Shown here: in pieces, positions 27,599 through 37,068 of the stretch
How positions within the stretch are numbered: the stretch's first letter is position 1
Layout of the letters: the number at the start of each line of letters is the position of its first letter
From: Variovorax brevis
GTDB taxonomy: Bacteria > Pseudomonadota > Gammaproteobacteria > Burkholderiales > Burkholderiaceae_C
NCBI RefSeq assembly: GCF_030317105.1
Contig: NZ_JASZYG010000010.1
Coordinates: 124,001-188,000, forward strand
Direction of reading: 5' to 3'
Length of the DNA: 64,000 bases
The notes under the pieces: model-generated
Databases searched by the model: none
Told to the model about the DNA's origin: nothing
The model's input: the letters and a program-made list of their open reading frames with translations, nothing else
Made by a program: the position numbers and the translations under genes

Positions 27599-29569
27599 TC
27601 AGCCCGCTTGCGGAGATCGGCGAGGTTCAAACACGAGCGCGCTGTAGAAGTAGAACTCCGCATCCAGCGCCCAGCGGATGTTGGCCTGCTGCCGAAAGCC
27701 GTGCTGCTCGCCCGCAAACAGGGTGTATTGCGCCGTGATGCCTTTCTGGCGCAGGGCAGCGACCATCAACTCCGTCTGGTTGGGCGGCACGATCTTGTCT
27801 TCGGCGCCCTGGAAAAAGGCGACCGGCGCCGAGAGCCTGTCGGCATTGCGCACCGGCGATCGCTCGGCGTAGGTCTGGCGATGCGCCGCTTGAACGCCGG
27901 CGTCGGCATCGGCATAGGGCGCGATCAGCCAGTCGAGGTATCGCGATTCAAACTTGTGCGTGTCGCGTGCCAGCGCCTCGGGGTCGCTCACGCCGTAGTG
28001 GCTGCCACCGGCGCTGAACATGGTGCGCACCGCGGCATCCGCAAAGGTCAGGCAACTGAGCGTCGTGAAGCCGCCAGCGCTATTGCCTGTGATGACGGTG
28101 CGCGCCGCGTCGGCCAGTTTCCGCTCCACCAGGTAGCGGGCCGCGGCCGCGCAATCCTGCGCATCGACGATGCCCCACATGCCGTGCAGGCGTTCGCGGT
28201 ACGCGCGGCCGTAGCCGGTGCTGCCGCCGTAGTCCACATCGACGACCGCGACGCCGCGGCTCGTCCAGAACTGGGTGCGCAGTTCCAGCGTGCTCGACGC
28301 CGAGGACGTGGGCCCGCCGTGGCACTTGACCACCAGCGGCGGCAGTTCGTCCGCGGGCGCGGCAAAGTCGGCATTGCACGGCGGGTAGTACAGCGCGAAC
28401 GCCGTCAGCCCGTTCGCCGTTGGAAACTCGATGGTCTGCGGTTTGGAGAAATGCCGATGCATGGCGGCGTCGTCGGCCAGCGCGGTCGACTTGCGCACCG
28501 TCGTCGCTTCACCCGTTTGCGCATCGAGCACGACGATCGATGCGGCAATGTCCGGCGCGCCGGCCTTGAAGGCGATCTTGCCGTGGCTCGCACGCACCGA
28601 CGAATATTCGGTGAAGGGCAAGTCGAAAGGCTTGAGGTCGCCGCTGTCGAGCTGGAGCAGCCCGAGCTTTCCCACGCCGCGCTCGATGTACGCACACACC
28701 ATTTGCCGCGCCGACAGGAACGCGCAGGCCGACATGCCCAGGCCCCATTGCGCTCGGCCGAACTCCGCGGCCATCGGGCACACGTTGACGACCGCTCCAC
28801 CCGAATCGCGCCGATGGATGTTCCACCACCCCGAGCGGTCCGATGCAAAGTACAGCAGGCCGTCCGGCGACCACTGCGGCTGGAACACCGATTCCTCCTT
28901 GCCGCCCGCCACCAGCCTTTCATTGGCGATGCCACTTCCATCGAAATCGCCAACCCACAACTGCGTTGACACCCACGGCATGTCCGGATGGTTCCAGGTG
29001 AGCCACGCCAGTTGCCGGCCATCGGGACTGAGCCGCGGCGACGCGTAGAAGTCGCCGCCTTGCACGATGACGATGCCTTCTCCACCCGCGTCCTCATCCA
29101 GCGCAACGATCGTGTTGACGGCTTCGCGGCCTGCGTCGCGATGGTCTTCCCGCACGCCGATCCACAGGCGTCGCGCGTGGTCGATGTCGGCGTCGGCATA
29201 GCGAAGTGCTGCATCCGGCGTCAAGGCTTCAACGCTGCCATTGATGGAAAGCCGGTACAGCCGCTGGTCCCTGAAATTGCTGAAGTACACGCCGCCTTCG
29301 GACACCAGTGCGCTGCCGCCGCCGTACTCATGCACGCGCGTTCGCGCATTGAAGGGCGCAGGCGTCAGGTCAAGGTGCGCGCCGTCCGCCGCATGCCGAA
29401 CCACCACGTGGCGCCCGCCCTCTTGCGGCCGACCTTCGATCCAGTGCAGGTCTTCGCCATCGAGCAGCACATCCACCAGCGTGACCTGCGCCGACGCCAC
29501 GAGTTGCGAACTGATCGGCGATTCCCATGCGCCATGGGGTGCGATGACGGGCGGCGTGTGGCTTGGCAT
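27599..29569 (-). CDS. prolyl-oligopeptidase-family serine peptidase (S9)
   Basis: 656 residues with two domains. The N-terminal beta-propeller spans about 30-380 (repeated LSPDGRQLAW, WSPDGLLYFASD blades). The C-terminal alpha/beta hydrolase spans about 395-640. The nucleophile elbow reads GNSAGGF where S9C enzymes have GxSxGG, with the Ser present. The acid is in GAEDKIVPP and the His in EQHGF. No signal peptide, so cytoplasmic oligopeptidase/acylaminoacyl-peptidase type. I start at the ATG at 29569 (MPSHTPP); upstream codons look non-coding. Divergent from the pentapeptide gene. Confidence 0.88.
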   Translation of the reverse strand: MPSHTPPVIAPHGAWESPISSQLVASAQVTLVDVLLDGEDLHWIEGRPQEGGRHVVVRHAADGAHLDLTPAPFNARTRVHEYGGGSALVSEGGVYFSNFRDQRLYRLSINGSVEALTPDAALRYADADIDHARRLWIGVREDHRDAGREAVNTIVALDEDAGGEGIVIVQGGDFYASPRLSPDGRQLAWLTWNHPDMPWVSTQLWVGDFDGSGIANERLVAGGKEESVFQPQWSPDGLLYFASDRSGWWNIHRRDSGGAVVNVCPMAAEFGRAQWGLGMSACAFLSARQMVCAYIERGVGKLGLLQLDSGDLKPFDLPFTEYSSVRASHGKIAFKAGAPDIAASIVVLDAQTGEATTVRKSTALADDAAMHRHFSKPQTIEFPTANGLTAFALYYPPCNADFAAPADELPPLVVKCHGGPTSSASSTLELRTQFWTSRGVAVVDVDYGGSTGYGRAYRERLHGMWGIVDAQDCAAAARYLVERKLADAARTVITGNSAGGFTTLSCLTFADAAVRTMFSAGGSHYGVSDPEALARDTHKFESRYLDWLIAPYADADAGVQAAHRQTYAERSPVRNADRLSAPVAFFQGAEDKIVPPNQTELMVAALRQKGITAQYTLFAGEQHGFRQQANIRWALDAEFYFYSALVFEPRRSPQAG

Positions 29570-29665
29570 GACGGGAGCCTCTGAGGTCTTGCACGGTGGA
29601 GTGTTCACGCTACCAGACTCTGGCCGAAAGGCGTATCGTGATTGCGAACACACGACGGAGCGCAG

Positions 29666-30460
29666 ATGATCCGCACCTCACGACTTGCGACCTCGCTCAT
29701 GGCGACGGCACTGCTGGCATTTGTCGCCTTCGGACACGCCGTGGCGGCCGAGCTGTCGCTGGAGCAGGTCAAGGCCATGCTCAAGTTGGCATCGCCCGCC
29801 ACGCCCGTCGATTTCGCCGGCAAGGACCTGTCGGACCTCGACCTGAGCCAGCTTGATTTCCGCAACGCCAATCTGCGCGGCACCAGCTTTTTTGCCAGCA
29901 AGCTCGTGCTGGCTGACTTCCGCGGCGCCACGCTCGAAGGCGCCAACCTCAACGGCGCGTGGCTCATGGGCACCGACTTCACCGGCGCCAACCTCACGCG
30001 CGCCAGCCTGCTGTCGGTGGTGGTGCTGGGCGGCGAAGTCAAGAAGATGCCCGTGTTCAAGGGCGCCAACCTCACCGGCGTGAAGATGATCGCGGACCTG
30101 CCCGGCGCCGACCTCTCGGGCGCCAACTTCAGCAACGCGATGGCGGGCGTCAACATCAAGAACCAGGGCATGGGCCAGATGCGCACCGACCTGGCCAGCG
30201 CCAACCTCGCCGGCGCGATCCTGGCGGGCGCGGACTTCAACCGGTCCTTGATGGCCTTTTCCAACCTGCGGGGCAGCGACCTGCGCGGCACCAACTTCTT
30301 CAATGTCAAGCTCGCCGGCGCGGACCTGACCGGGGCCAACGTGGCAGGTGCCGACTTCACCGAGGCCGACCTGGATGGCACGATCTTCCGGGACGTGAAG
30401 GGCATGAACGAGGCCAAGGGTTTCGACCGCGCCGCGAACTTCAGCAAGATCGTTCGCTGA
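29666..30460 (+). CDS. exported pentapeptide-repeat protein
   Basis: 264 residues. Sec signal of about 30 residues (SLMATALLAFVAFGHAVAA). The rest, about 60-260, is built of A(D/N)LxG-type pentapeptides (GANLNG, GADLSG, GANFSN, GADLTG), predicting a right-handed quadrilateral beta-helix in the periplasm. CGGAGCGCAG precedes the ATG at 29666. It lies 20 bases upstream of the pterin carbinolamine dehydratase gene on the same strand, so it heads the H4MPT run although no C1 role is known. Confidence 0.85.
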   Translation: MIRTSRLATSLMATALLAFVAFGHAVAAELSLEQVKAMLKLASPATPVDFAGKDLSDLDLSQLDFRNANLRGTSFFASKLVLADFRGATLEGANLNGAWLMGTDFTGANLTRASLLSVVVLGGEVKKMPVFKGANLTGVKMIADLPGADLSGANFSNAMAGVNIKNQGMGQMRTDLASANLAGAILAGADFNRSLMAFSNLRGSDLRGTNFFNVKLAGADLTGANVAGADFTEADLDGTIFRDVKGMNEAKGFDRAANFSKIVR

Positions 30461-30480
30461 ATGCGAAAGGAGACACGGAC

Positions 30481-30870
30481 ATGACCAAGTGGCGCAAGGA
30501 AGGCGCGTCGGAGGTGTACACACCCGACGAAATCACGGCGCGGCTCGCCGAGGAGTTGCCCAAGTGGTACCTCGAAGACGGCTGGATCCGGCGCAAGTAC
30601 AAGACCAGCGGCTGGAAGGGCACGCTGATGGTGGTCAACACGGTCGGCCACCTGGCCGAAGCCGCATGGCACCACCCCGACCTCACCGTGTCGTACGCCT
30701 TTGTCACCGTCAAGCTGATGAACCACGCCGCCAAGGGCATCACGGACAAGGACTTCGAACTCGCGAAGAAGATCGAGGAAGTCGTGATGTGGCAACCCGG
30801 CGCCGCCGAGGGCGCGATCCTGGAAGGCACACCGGACGATCCGCGCTTCAAGTACCTCAAGTACGACTGA
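30481..30870 (+). CDS. pterin-4a-carbinolamine dehydratase-like protein of the H4MPT cluster
   Basis: 129-residue PCD/DCoH-fold protein. The active-site region AWHHPDL with a following VTVKLMNHAAKGITDKDFELAKKI matches the family His-His-Pro-Asp pattern. Proteins of this type sit in bacterial H4MPT clusters and are thought to act in pterin biosynthesis or repair. GAAAGGAGA lies before the ATG. Confidence 0.9.
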   Translation: MTKWRKEGASEVYTPDEITARLAEELPKWYLEDGWIRRKYKTSGWKGTLMVVNTVGHLAEAAWHHPDLTVSYAFVTVKLMNHAAKGITDKDFELAKKIEEVVMWQPGAAEGAILEGTPDDPRFKYLKYD

Positions 30871-31041
30871 AAGCCCGGAACGGGCGGCCGGCGCGCCCGG
30901 TGACACACTGTCCCCAACCCGGTACAGGCCCGCGCCGCGGGCTGGCGGGATCGGGCGCCACACCCCCGGAAAGCCCCGGGGAATGGCCAGCGGAACAGAC
31001 CTTGCTTTGAATCCGCATTTGATGGACTCACGCCAGGCAAG

Positions 31042-32088
31042 ATGGACCGTCCCCGAAACATCCCCGACATGAACGCCGCCGACAACCAGGCGACGGTGGT
31101 GCTGCGCGCGCCGGGCCGCCTGCACCTGGGCTTTCTCGACCCGGCTGCGTCGCTGGGCCGCCGCTTCGGCAGCCTGGGGCTGGTCATCAACGGCTTCGAG
31201 ACGCAGGTGGAAATCGGCGCCGCCGCCGCTGACCGGATCACGGCCACCGGCCTGGCCGAGCGGGCGGAAATCGACCGGGCGGCGTCATATTTGCGCATGT
31301 TGCAGGCGCAAAGCGGTCGCCGTCAGGCGCTGCACCTTCGGCTGGCGCGCGTGCTGCCCGCCCATGCGGGCTTCGGTTCTGGCACGCAACTGGCGCTGGC
31401 CATTGCGCGGGCCTTTGCGCAATGGCACGGCCTGAACGTGAGCACGCCGATGCTGGCGCAGTGGCTCGGCCGGGGATTGCGCTCGGGCATCGGCATTGCC
31501 GGCTTCGATGCGGGCGGACTGCTCGTCGATGGCGGACCGGGCGCCAACGGCGTGCCAGCGCCGGTGTTGTCGCGCATCGCCTTGCCGGAGGCGTGGCGCG
31601 TGCTCATCGTGCAAGACAGTGCGCGTCACGGTATCTCTGGCGCCGACGAGAAGCAGCGCATCTCGGCCCTGGCGCCCATGCCGCGGGAGTTGGCGGCGGA
31701 CATCTGCCATCAGGTGCTGATGCGCGTCCTGCCGGGCGCCGCGACGGCGGATTTCGGGTCTTTCGCGCAGGGCGTCACGCGCATCCAGCAGGTGCTGGGC
31801 GCGCACTTTGCACCGGCGCAAGGCGGCAGTGTCTTTTCGAGCCCTGCGGTCGCCCGTGTCCTTGAATGGACCTTGTGGCAGCGCACTGAATACCCGGCCG
31901 CCATCGGCCAAAGCTCGTGGGGCCCGACCGGCTTCGCCATCGTAGATTCGCAGGTGCACGCCGATGGTCTGGTCGATGCCCTGCATGCACAAGGCTTGGT
32001 CGCGCCGTCGTTGACGCTGACGGTCGTCACCGGCCGCAACTCCGGCGCCACGCTGTTCGACCGGCGCCTCGAGATGCCTTTGCCTTGA
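31042..32088 (+). CDS. mptG: beta-ribofuranosylaminobenzene 5'-phosphate synthase (first step of H4MPT biosynthesis)
   Basis: 348-residue GHMP-kinase-like enzyme joining p-aminobenzoate and PRPP with loss of CO2 to make the arabinose/ribose-linked aniline part of H4MPT. The signature PGRLHLGFLDP (about 25-35), the GHMP glycine loop AHAGFGSGTQLAL (about 108-120) and the QSSWGPTGFAI motif match beta-RFAP synthase. Its presence shows the cell makes its own (dephospho-)H4MPT. ATG at 31042, alternative at 31069. Confidence 0.92.
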   Translation: MDRPRNIPDMNAADNQATVVLRAPGRLHLGFLDPAASLGRRFGSLGLVINGFETQVEIGAAAADRITATGLAERAEIDRAASYLRMLQAQSGRRQALHLRLARVLPAHAGFGSGTQLALAIARAFAQWHGLNVSTPMLAQWLGRGLRSGIGIAGFDAGGLLVDGGPGANGVPAPVLSRIALPEAWRVLIVQDSARHGISGADEKQRISALAPMPRELAADICHQVLMRVLPGAATADFGSFAQGVTRIQQVLGAHFAPAQGGSVFSSPAVARVLEWTLWQRTEYPAAIGQSSWGPTGFAIVDSQVHADGLVDALHAQGLVAPSLTLTVVTGRNSGATLFDRRLEMPLP

Positions 32089-32132
32089 TGGCGTCGGCGC
32101 GTCGTTTCTCCCTTCAAAAGCAGGCCCTCTCC

Positions 32133-33041
32133 ATGGAACGCCCCACCATCCTCCACATGTTCACCCCGGGCCGGCAGATGAGCCCCTTCGACATCAACAT
32201 GGCTGCCGACGCGGGCTATCAGGTCATCGTGCCTTACTGCGAAGTCGCGGCCGACGGCATTGCGGGGCTCACGCAGGACACCATCTTCTCGCGCAGCCCC
32301 AAGGGTTTGTTGAAGACCGGCATCTTCATCGGCGGACGTGATGCGCTGCTGGCTGCCGACATGCTCGACAGCGCCAGGAAGGCGATGTTCAAGCCCTTCG
32401 TCGTCTCGCTGATGGCCGATCCGAGCGGTGCCTACACGACAGCAGCCGCCATGGTCGCGTGCGTCGAGGCTGCGCTGGGCAAGCAGGGCGCTGCGGGCCT
32501 GCAAGGCCAGCGCGTCGTCGTCCTCGGCGGCACGGGACCGGTGGGGCGCATTGCCGGGGTGATCGCAGCGCAGGCGGGCGCCGAGGTGTTCCTTTCCAGT
32601 CGCGGCGGCCAAGGCGCCGCCGAAAAGGCCGCCAGCGAAACCGGCAAGCGCTTTGGCGTGACCTTGCATGGCGTGTCCGGCAGCGACGCGGCTGCGGTGG
32701 CGGCATCGCTCGCGGATGCCGACGTGCTGCTGGCCTGCGCGGCAGCCGGCGTTCAGGTCGCATCGGCCGAGGCGCTCGCGTCCGCGAAGAAGCTCAAGGT
32801 GGCGGCGGATGTGAACGCGGTGCCGCCCGAGGGCATTGCCGGTGTTGGCGTGCAGTCCGACGCCACGCCCGTGGCCGGCACGGCTGCCTTGGGCGTGGGC
32901 GCGCTGGCCATCGGGAACGTGAAGTACCAGACCCAGCAGCGCCTGCTGGTGCAGATGTGCCAGGCTGAAAAGGCGGTGGTGCAAAGCTTTGCCGAAGCCT
33001 TTGCAACGGCACGTGCCTTCATTGCGGAAAAGGCCGCTTGA
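32133..33041 (+). CDS. mtdB: NAD(P)-dependent methylene-H4MPT dehydrogenase
   Basis: 302 residues. Oxidises methylene-H4MPT to methenyl-H4MPT. N-terminal HMFTPGRQMSPFDINMAADAG matches MtdB; Rossmann loop VLGGTGPVGR (about 130-139) and a downstream LACAAAGVQ. MtdB versus MtdA is supported by the H4MPT setting and N-terminus. The stop overlaps the start of the ATP-grasp gene by four bases. Confidence 0.93.
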   Translation: MERPTILHMFTPGRQMSPFDINMAADAGYQVIVPYCEVAADGIAGLTQDTIFSRSPKGLLKTGIFIGGRDALLAADMLDSARKAMFKPFVVSLMADPSGAYTTAAAMVACVEAALGKQGAAGLQGQRVVVLGGTGPVGRIAGVIAAQAGAEVFLSSRGGQGAAEKAASETGKRFGVTLHGVSGSDAAAVAASLADADVLLACAAAGVQVASAEALASAKKLKVAADVNAVPPEGIAGVGVQSDATPVAGTAALGVGALAIGNVKYQTQQRLLVQMCQAEKAVVQSFAEAFATARAFIAEKAA

Positions 33042-34180
33042 GCGAAGCGCTGCCGATGCCCGTGCTGGCCGTGGCTGCGATCTCCGCGCGCATGCTCGCC
33101 GAGTCGGCTGTGAGGGACGGCTTCGAGGTGGTGGCGTTGGACCTTTTTGGCGACACCGATACGCGGCGTGCGTGCACGCAGTGGCATTCCATTGGCGACG
33201 CGACCACCTTGCACATCGATGGCGAACGGCTGCTGTCTGCGCTGGAGGACATCGCAAAGCAGGGCAGGGTGTCCGGCTGGATTGCAGGCAGCGGATTCGA
33301 AGGCCAGCCCGATTTGGTGGCGCACGGCGCAGCCCTCTTGCCGTTGATGGGAACGCCTGCCGAAGCCTTGCGCCGGGTGCGCGATCCGTTGGAATTTTTC
33401 GGCTTTCTCGACGCGCACGGCATTGCGCACCCCGAGGTGAGCATGTCGGCGCCGGAGGATGGCGGCGATTGGCTGGTCAAGGATGCCAATGGATGCGGCG
33501 GATGGCACATTCACCGCGCGGAAACGGGCGCGCTGGCGCCGACCGCGCATCACTACTTCCAGCGCGAGGTGCCGGGAGTTCCGATGTCAGCGACCTTCGT
33601 CGCCAATGGGCAAGACGCGGTGGTGCTTGGCTTCAACGAGTTGATCGTGCGGCCTGTGGCGGGGCGACCCTTTGTGTATTGCGGCGTGGTGGGGCCTGTC
33701 GCGCTCCCAAGTGACATGGCCGCTCGCATCACCGAAGCGGTCAGGACGGTGGCCAAGGGCTTCGCACTGCGCGGCCTCGGCAGCATCGATTTCATGCGCA
33801 ATGACAGTGCCTTCAGGCTGCTGGAAGTCAACCCCCGCCCGCCCGCCAGCATGGCGCTGTATCCACACGGCACCTTCGCAGCGCATGTGCGCGCCTGCAC
33901 CGGCCACGAGTTGCCGCCCAGCCCTGTCCAAGCCGCCAACGACCATGTCCGCGGGACAGAGTTCGTCTACGCCCGACATGCAATGCGCCTTGACGATGAC
34001 GCCACCATGCGCCTTGCCAACCGCCCCGATTGCCACGACCTCCCCAACGCCGCGACGCGCTTCGAAGCCGGCGACCCGGTGTGCAGCGTGAGCGCTGGCG
34101 GCAACAGCGCGCAAGATGTGCATGCACGGCTCGCGCGCCGCCGCGAAGCCGTGCATCAATTCCTGGAGACCTGCGAATGA
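33038..34180 (+). CDS. ATP-grasp protein of H4MPT cluster (OrfY type)
   Basis: 380 residues, ATP-grasp fold. The ATP-binding loop is likely in WLVKDANGCGGWHIH (about 146-160), with the metal-binding E-x-N-x-R in FRLLEVNPRPPAS (about 262-274). Located between mtdB and mch, as the unnamed OrfY of methylotrophs. Presumed carboxylate-amine ligase in the assembly of H4MPT or methylofuran; substrate unknown. TTG-type start sharing bases with the mtdB TGA, and its own stop overlaps mch (ATGA). Confidence 0.83.
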   Translation: MSEALPMPVLAVAAISARMLAESAVRDGFEVVALDLFGDTDTRRACTQWHSIGDATTLHIDGERLLSALEDIAKQGRVSGWIAGSGFEGQPDLVAHGAALLPLMGTPAEALRRVRDPLEFFGFLDAHGIAHPEVSMSAPEDGGDWLVKDANGCGGWHIHRAETGALAPTAHHYFQREVPGVPMSATFVANGQDAVVLGFNELIVRPVAGRPFVYCGVVGPVALPSDMAARITEAVRTVAKGFALRGLGSIDFMRNDSAFRLLEVNPRPPASMALYPHGTFAAHVRACTGHELPPSPVQAANDHVRGTEFVYARHAMRLDDDATMRLANRPDCHDLPNAATRFEAGDPVCSVSAGGNSAQDVHARLARRREAVHQFLETCE

Positions 34181-35181
34181 CCGACACCACCCCGCCGCTG
34201 GCGGCATGCCAACTGAGCGTGAACGCATTGGCGCGGCCGCTGGTCGAACGACTGCTGGCGCAGGCGGAGCAACTCGACGTCAAGGTGCTGCGAGACCCAT
34301 CCGGCGTCTGCATCGTCGATGCGGGCATCGAGGTGCGCGGCAGCGTCGAGGCGGGCCTGCTGATCGCCGAAATCTGCATGGGCGGACTGGGGGACGTGAG
34401 CCTGCGCGCCGATGGCCTGGGCGGCTGGCCCACGTGGATCGAAACGCGAAGCTCGCAACTGCCGCTGTCCTGCCTTGCGAGCCAGTACGCGGGCTGGAGC
34501 CTGGCGGCGAGCAAGGAAGAAACGGGCGGCAAGAAGTTCTTCTCGCTCGGCTCCGGCCCGGCGCGCGCGCTGGCGGGCAAGGAAAGCCTGTTCGACGAAC
34601 TCGGCTACCGCGACCACGGGGACGCGGGCGTGCTGGTAATGGAAGTCGATCGCCTGCCGCCCAAGGTCATCATCGACAAGCTGCTGAACGACTGCCAGCT
34701 CCAGCCCGAAGGCCTGACGATCATCCTCACGCCGACCAGCAGCCTCGCCGGCACCACGCAGGTGGTCGCACGCGTGCTGGAGACGGCGCTGCACAAGGCG
34801 CATCAACTGGGCTTCGCGCTGGGCAACATTGTCGGCGGGGCGGGCGCTGCGCCCTTGCCCGCGCCCAGCCCTGACGGTGTTGAAGCCATGGGGCGCACCA
34901 ACGACGCCATCCTGTACGGCGGCAGGGTGCACCTCAGCGTGCGCGGCGACGACGGCGCGGCGCGCGAGCTGGCGCAAAAGCTGCCGTCGCGCACCTCGAG
35001 CGACTACGGCCGGTCTTTCGCCGACATCTTCAAGGCGGCGGGCTACGACTTCTACAAGATCGACGGCGCGCTCTTTGCGCCGGCCGAGGTGTGGGTCAGC
35101 AACCTGGACAGCGGCAACACCTGGCACGGCGGCGCGCTGGATATGCCCTTGCTCACCGGCCTATGGCTCAAGGAGGCATGA
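34177..35181 (+). CDS. mch: methenyl-H4MPT cyclohydrolase
   Basis: 334 residues, cytoplasmic; hydrolyses methenyl-H4MPT to formyl-H4MPT. Typical segments: GGLGDVSL, ETRSSQLPLSCLASQYAGW (about 90-107), GSGPARALAGKE, ILTPTSSLAGTTQVVARVLE, GRTNDAILYGG, DFYKIDGALFAPAEVWV. The ATG overlaps the upstream stop (ATGA). Followed after one base by a GTG-starting ATP-grasp gene. Confidence 0.96.
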   Translation: MTDTTPPLAACQLSVNALARPLVERLLAQAEQLDVKVLRDPSGVCIVDAGIEVRGSVEAGLLIAEICMGGLGDVSLRADGLGGWPTWIETRSSQLPLSCLASQYAGWSLAASKEETGGKKFFSLGSGPARALAGKESLFDELGYRDHGDAGVLVMEVDRLPPKVIIDKLLNDCQLQPEGLTIILTPTSSLAGTTQVVARVLETALHKAHQLGFALGNIVGGAGAAPLPAPSPDGVEAMGRTNDAILYGGRVHLSVRGDDGAARELAQKLPSRTSSDYGRSFADIFKAAGYDFYKIDGALFAPAEVWVSNLDSGNTWHGGALDMPLLTGLWLKEA

Positions 35182-35182
35182 G

Positions 35183-36127
35183 GTGACACGCAGTGTCGCC
35201 ATCATGACGGACGAAACCGGCTGGCACACGCGCCAGCTGCAGGCCGCGTTGCGCGTGCGCGGCTGGGTCGGTCGCTGCCTCGACCTGGCGGATTGCCGCA
35301 TCGACACCACCGAGGCGTGGCATGGCCTGGTCATCCCCGGCTTCGGGCGGGAGTTGCCCGATGCGGTGCTGGTGCGCGGCATCGCCGGTGGCAGCTTCGA
35401 GCAGGTCACCAAGCGCCTGGGCGTGCTGCATGCGCTGCGCGAACGGGGCGTGCCGGTCTACAACGACGCGCGTGCCATCGAGCGCAGCGTCGACAAGTCG
35501 ATGACCAGTCTCCTGCTGCACGCGGCGCGCATTCCGACGCCCCCGACCTGGGCTACCGAATCGCTGGCGCAGGCGCAGCGCATTGCGATCCGCGAGGGGG
35601 CCGTGGGCCATGCGCTGGTGCTCAAGCCGCTGTTCGGCTCGCAGGGCAACGGGCTGCAACTGGTGGGTGAAGTCAACGGAGTGCATCACCCCATGCCGCC
35701 CATCGACGGGGCTTACGGATCGCTCGCCTACCTGCAGCGCTTCATTCCGCCGCAGTCGAGCCCCGGCTTCGACTGGCGCGTGCTGGTGATTGGTGGGAAG
35801 GCCGTGACCGCCATGCGGCGCGTGAGCGAGCATTGGGTCCACAACGTGGCGCAAGGCGCGCGCTGCGAGCCGGCGCTGCTGACGCATGAGCTTTCCGAAC
35901 TGGCCGAAGGCGCGGCGCAGGCCTTGGGCATGGACTACGCCGGTGTCGACCTGATCCCCTCGAAGCGCGGCGTGCAGGTCATCGAGGTCAACGGCGTCGC
36001 GGCATGGCAGGGCTTGCAGCGCGTGACGCCCTTCAACATCGCGCGCGCCATCGTCGATGACTTGCTCGATCGGAAGTTTGCGGCTTCCGGGACTCGCACA
36101 ATTCCGGGCGCCGCCTTGCGGGCGTGA
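35183..36127 (+). CDS. RimK-like ATP-grasp ligase of H4MPT cluster
   Basis: 314 residues. RimK/MptN-type ATP-grasp: GIAGGSFEQVTKRLGVLHAL (about 68-87), NDARAIERSVDKSMT, ATP loop LVLKPLFGSQGNG, DWRVLVIGGKAVTAMRR (about 198-214), and E-x-N in VIEVNGVAAWQGLQ (about 275-288). RimK-like ligases add glutamate tails, and in methanogens MptN adds glutamate to H4MPT; a glutamyl-tail role is inferred here. GTG start with GGAGG six bases upstream. Stop overlaps the next GTG start. Confidence 0.85.
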   Translation: MTRSVAIMTDETGWHTRQLQAALRVRGWVGRCLDLADCRIDTTEAWHGLVIPGFGRELPDAVLVRGIAGGSFEQVTKRLGVLHALRERGVPVYNDARAIERSVDKSMTSLLLHAARIPTPPTWATESLAQAQRIAIREGAVGHALVLKPLFGSQGNGLQLVGEVNGVHHPMPPIDGAYGSLAYLQRFIPPQSSPGFDWRVLVIGGKAVTAMRRVSEHWVHNVAQGARCEPALLTHELSELAEGAAQALGMDYAGVDLIPSKRGVQVIEVNGVAAWQGLQRVTPFNIARAIVDDLLDRKFAASGTRTIPGAALRA

Positions 36128-37029
36128 GCATGCCTGTCACAGCCGCAATACACCCTGCGACCGTCCGGGCCAAGGCTTGTTTTCTTCGCGCCTGCGAGCT
36201 GGATGTGGCCGTCAGAAAGCCCGGCAACGTCAGCCGGGCTTCCCCGGGCCATCGCATGGAGGCCGACATGTTCGTCGCCAGCGCGCAAGCCGCTGCCGAT
36301 CCGCTGTTAGAGCCCGGCGCACGTGTTGGCGCGCGCATCGAGGCGGCGGTGGAGGCAAGTTGGGCCGCCGCGGGCTGCAACACCAACCTTGGCATCGTGC
36401 TGCTGTGTGCGCCTGTTGCAAGAGCCGTTGACCAACAGCCTGACGCGTGCACGCCAACCGCCTTGCGCGCATCGGTGGAGGCTGTGCTGGCCGACCTCGA
36501 CGTTGCCGATGCACAAGCCGCCTACCGCGCCATAGCCCGCGCGAACCCGGGTGGCCTCGGCACCGCGCCGCGCGAGGACGTGAGCCAGGTGCCCACCGTC
36601 GATCTGCGCACCGCCATGCGTCTGGCGGCCCACCGCGACAGCATTGCGCGCCAATACCGAAATGGCTATGCCGATCTGTTCAACAAGGGCCTGCCGGCGC
36701 TCGGCACAGGGTTTTCACTCATGGGGCCGCCGGCGAACGCCATCGGGGACCTTGGCATGGTCGCGGCCGTCCAGCGTCTTTACCTGACACTGCTGGCCGG
36801 CGTTGCAGATTCACACATTGTTCGGATTCATGGCGAGGCGGTGGCACACACTGTCATGTCTGCGGCGCAGGCGTGGCAGTCGCGCGCGAGTGCCGGCGCC
36901 GCGCTCGATGGCAATCCGGATTTCGAGGCATGGGACGCCTCGCTCAAGGCCGGCGGCATCAACCCCGGTACGACAGCCGATTTGACAGTGGCCACGCTGC
37001 TGATTTCGGGCCTCGCCACGCAAGCCTGA
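36124..37029 (+). CDS. CitG/MdcB-like triphosphoribosyl-dephospho-CoA synthase homologue of H4MPT cluster
   Basis: 301 residues, all-alpha CitG fold: ELDVAVRKPGNVSRASPGHRMEAD-like N-terminal block (about 25-48), CNTNLGIVLLCAP (about 84-96), and ARQYRNGYADLFNKGLPAL later. In this context (mch, ATP-grasp, this gene, fae) it is one of the unnamed cluster proteins of methylotrophs, not a citrate-lyase helper. It may transfer a ribosyl-phosphate group in cofactor assembly. GTGA overlap with the previous gene; an ATG two codons later is possible. No citrate lyase or malonate genes nearby. Confidence 0.85.
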   Translation: MSMPVTAAIHPATVRAKACFLRACELDVAVRKPGNVSRASPGHRMEADMFVASAQAAADPLLEPGARVGARIEAAVEASWAAAGCNTNLGIVLLCAPVARAVDQQPDACTPTALRASVEAVLADLDVADAQAAYRAIARANPGGLGTAPREDVSQVPTVDLRTAMRLAAHRDSIARQYRNGYADLFNKGLPALGTGFSLMGPPANAIGDLGMVAAVQRLYLTLLAGVADSHIVRIHGEAVAHTVMSAAQAWQSRASAGAALDGNPDFEAWDASLKAGGINPGTTADLTVATLLISGLATQA

Positions 37030-37068
37030 GCCCGCACCGCCACCCGGTGCGCGCAGCCGCGGAAAGCT

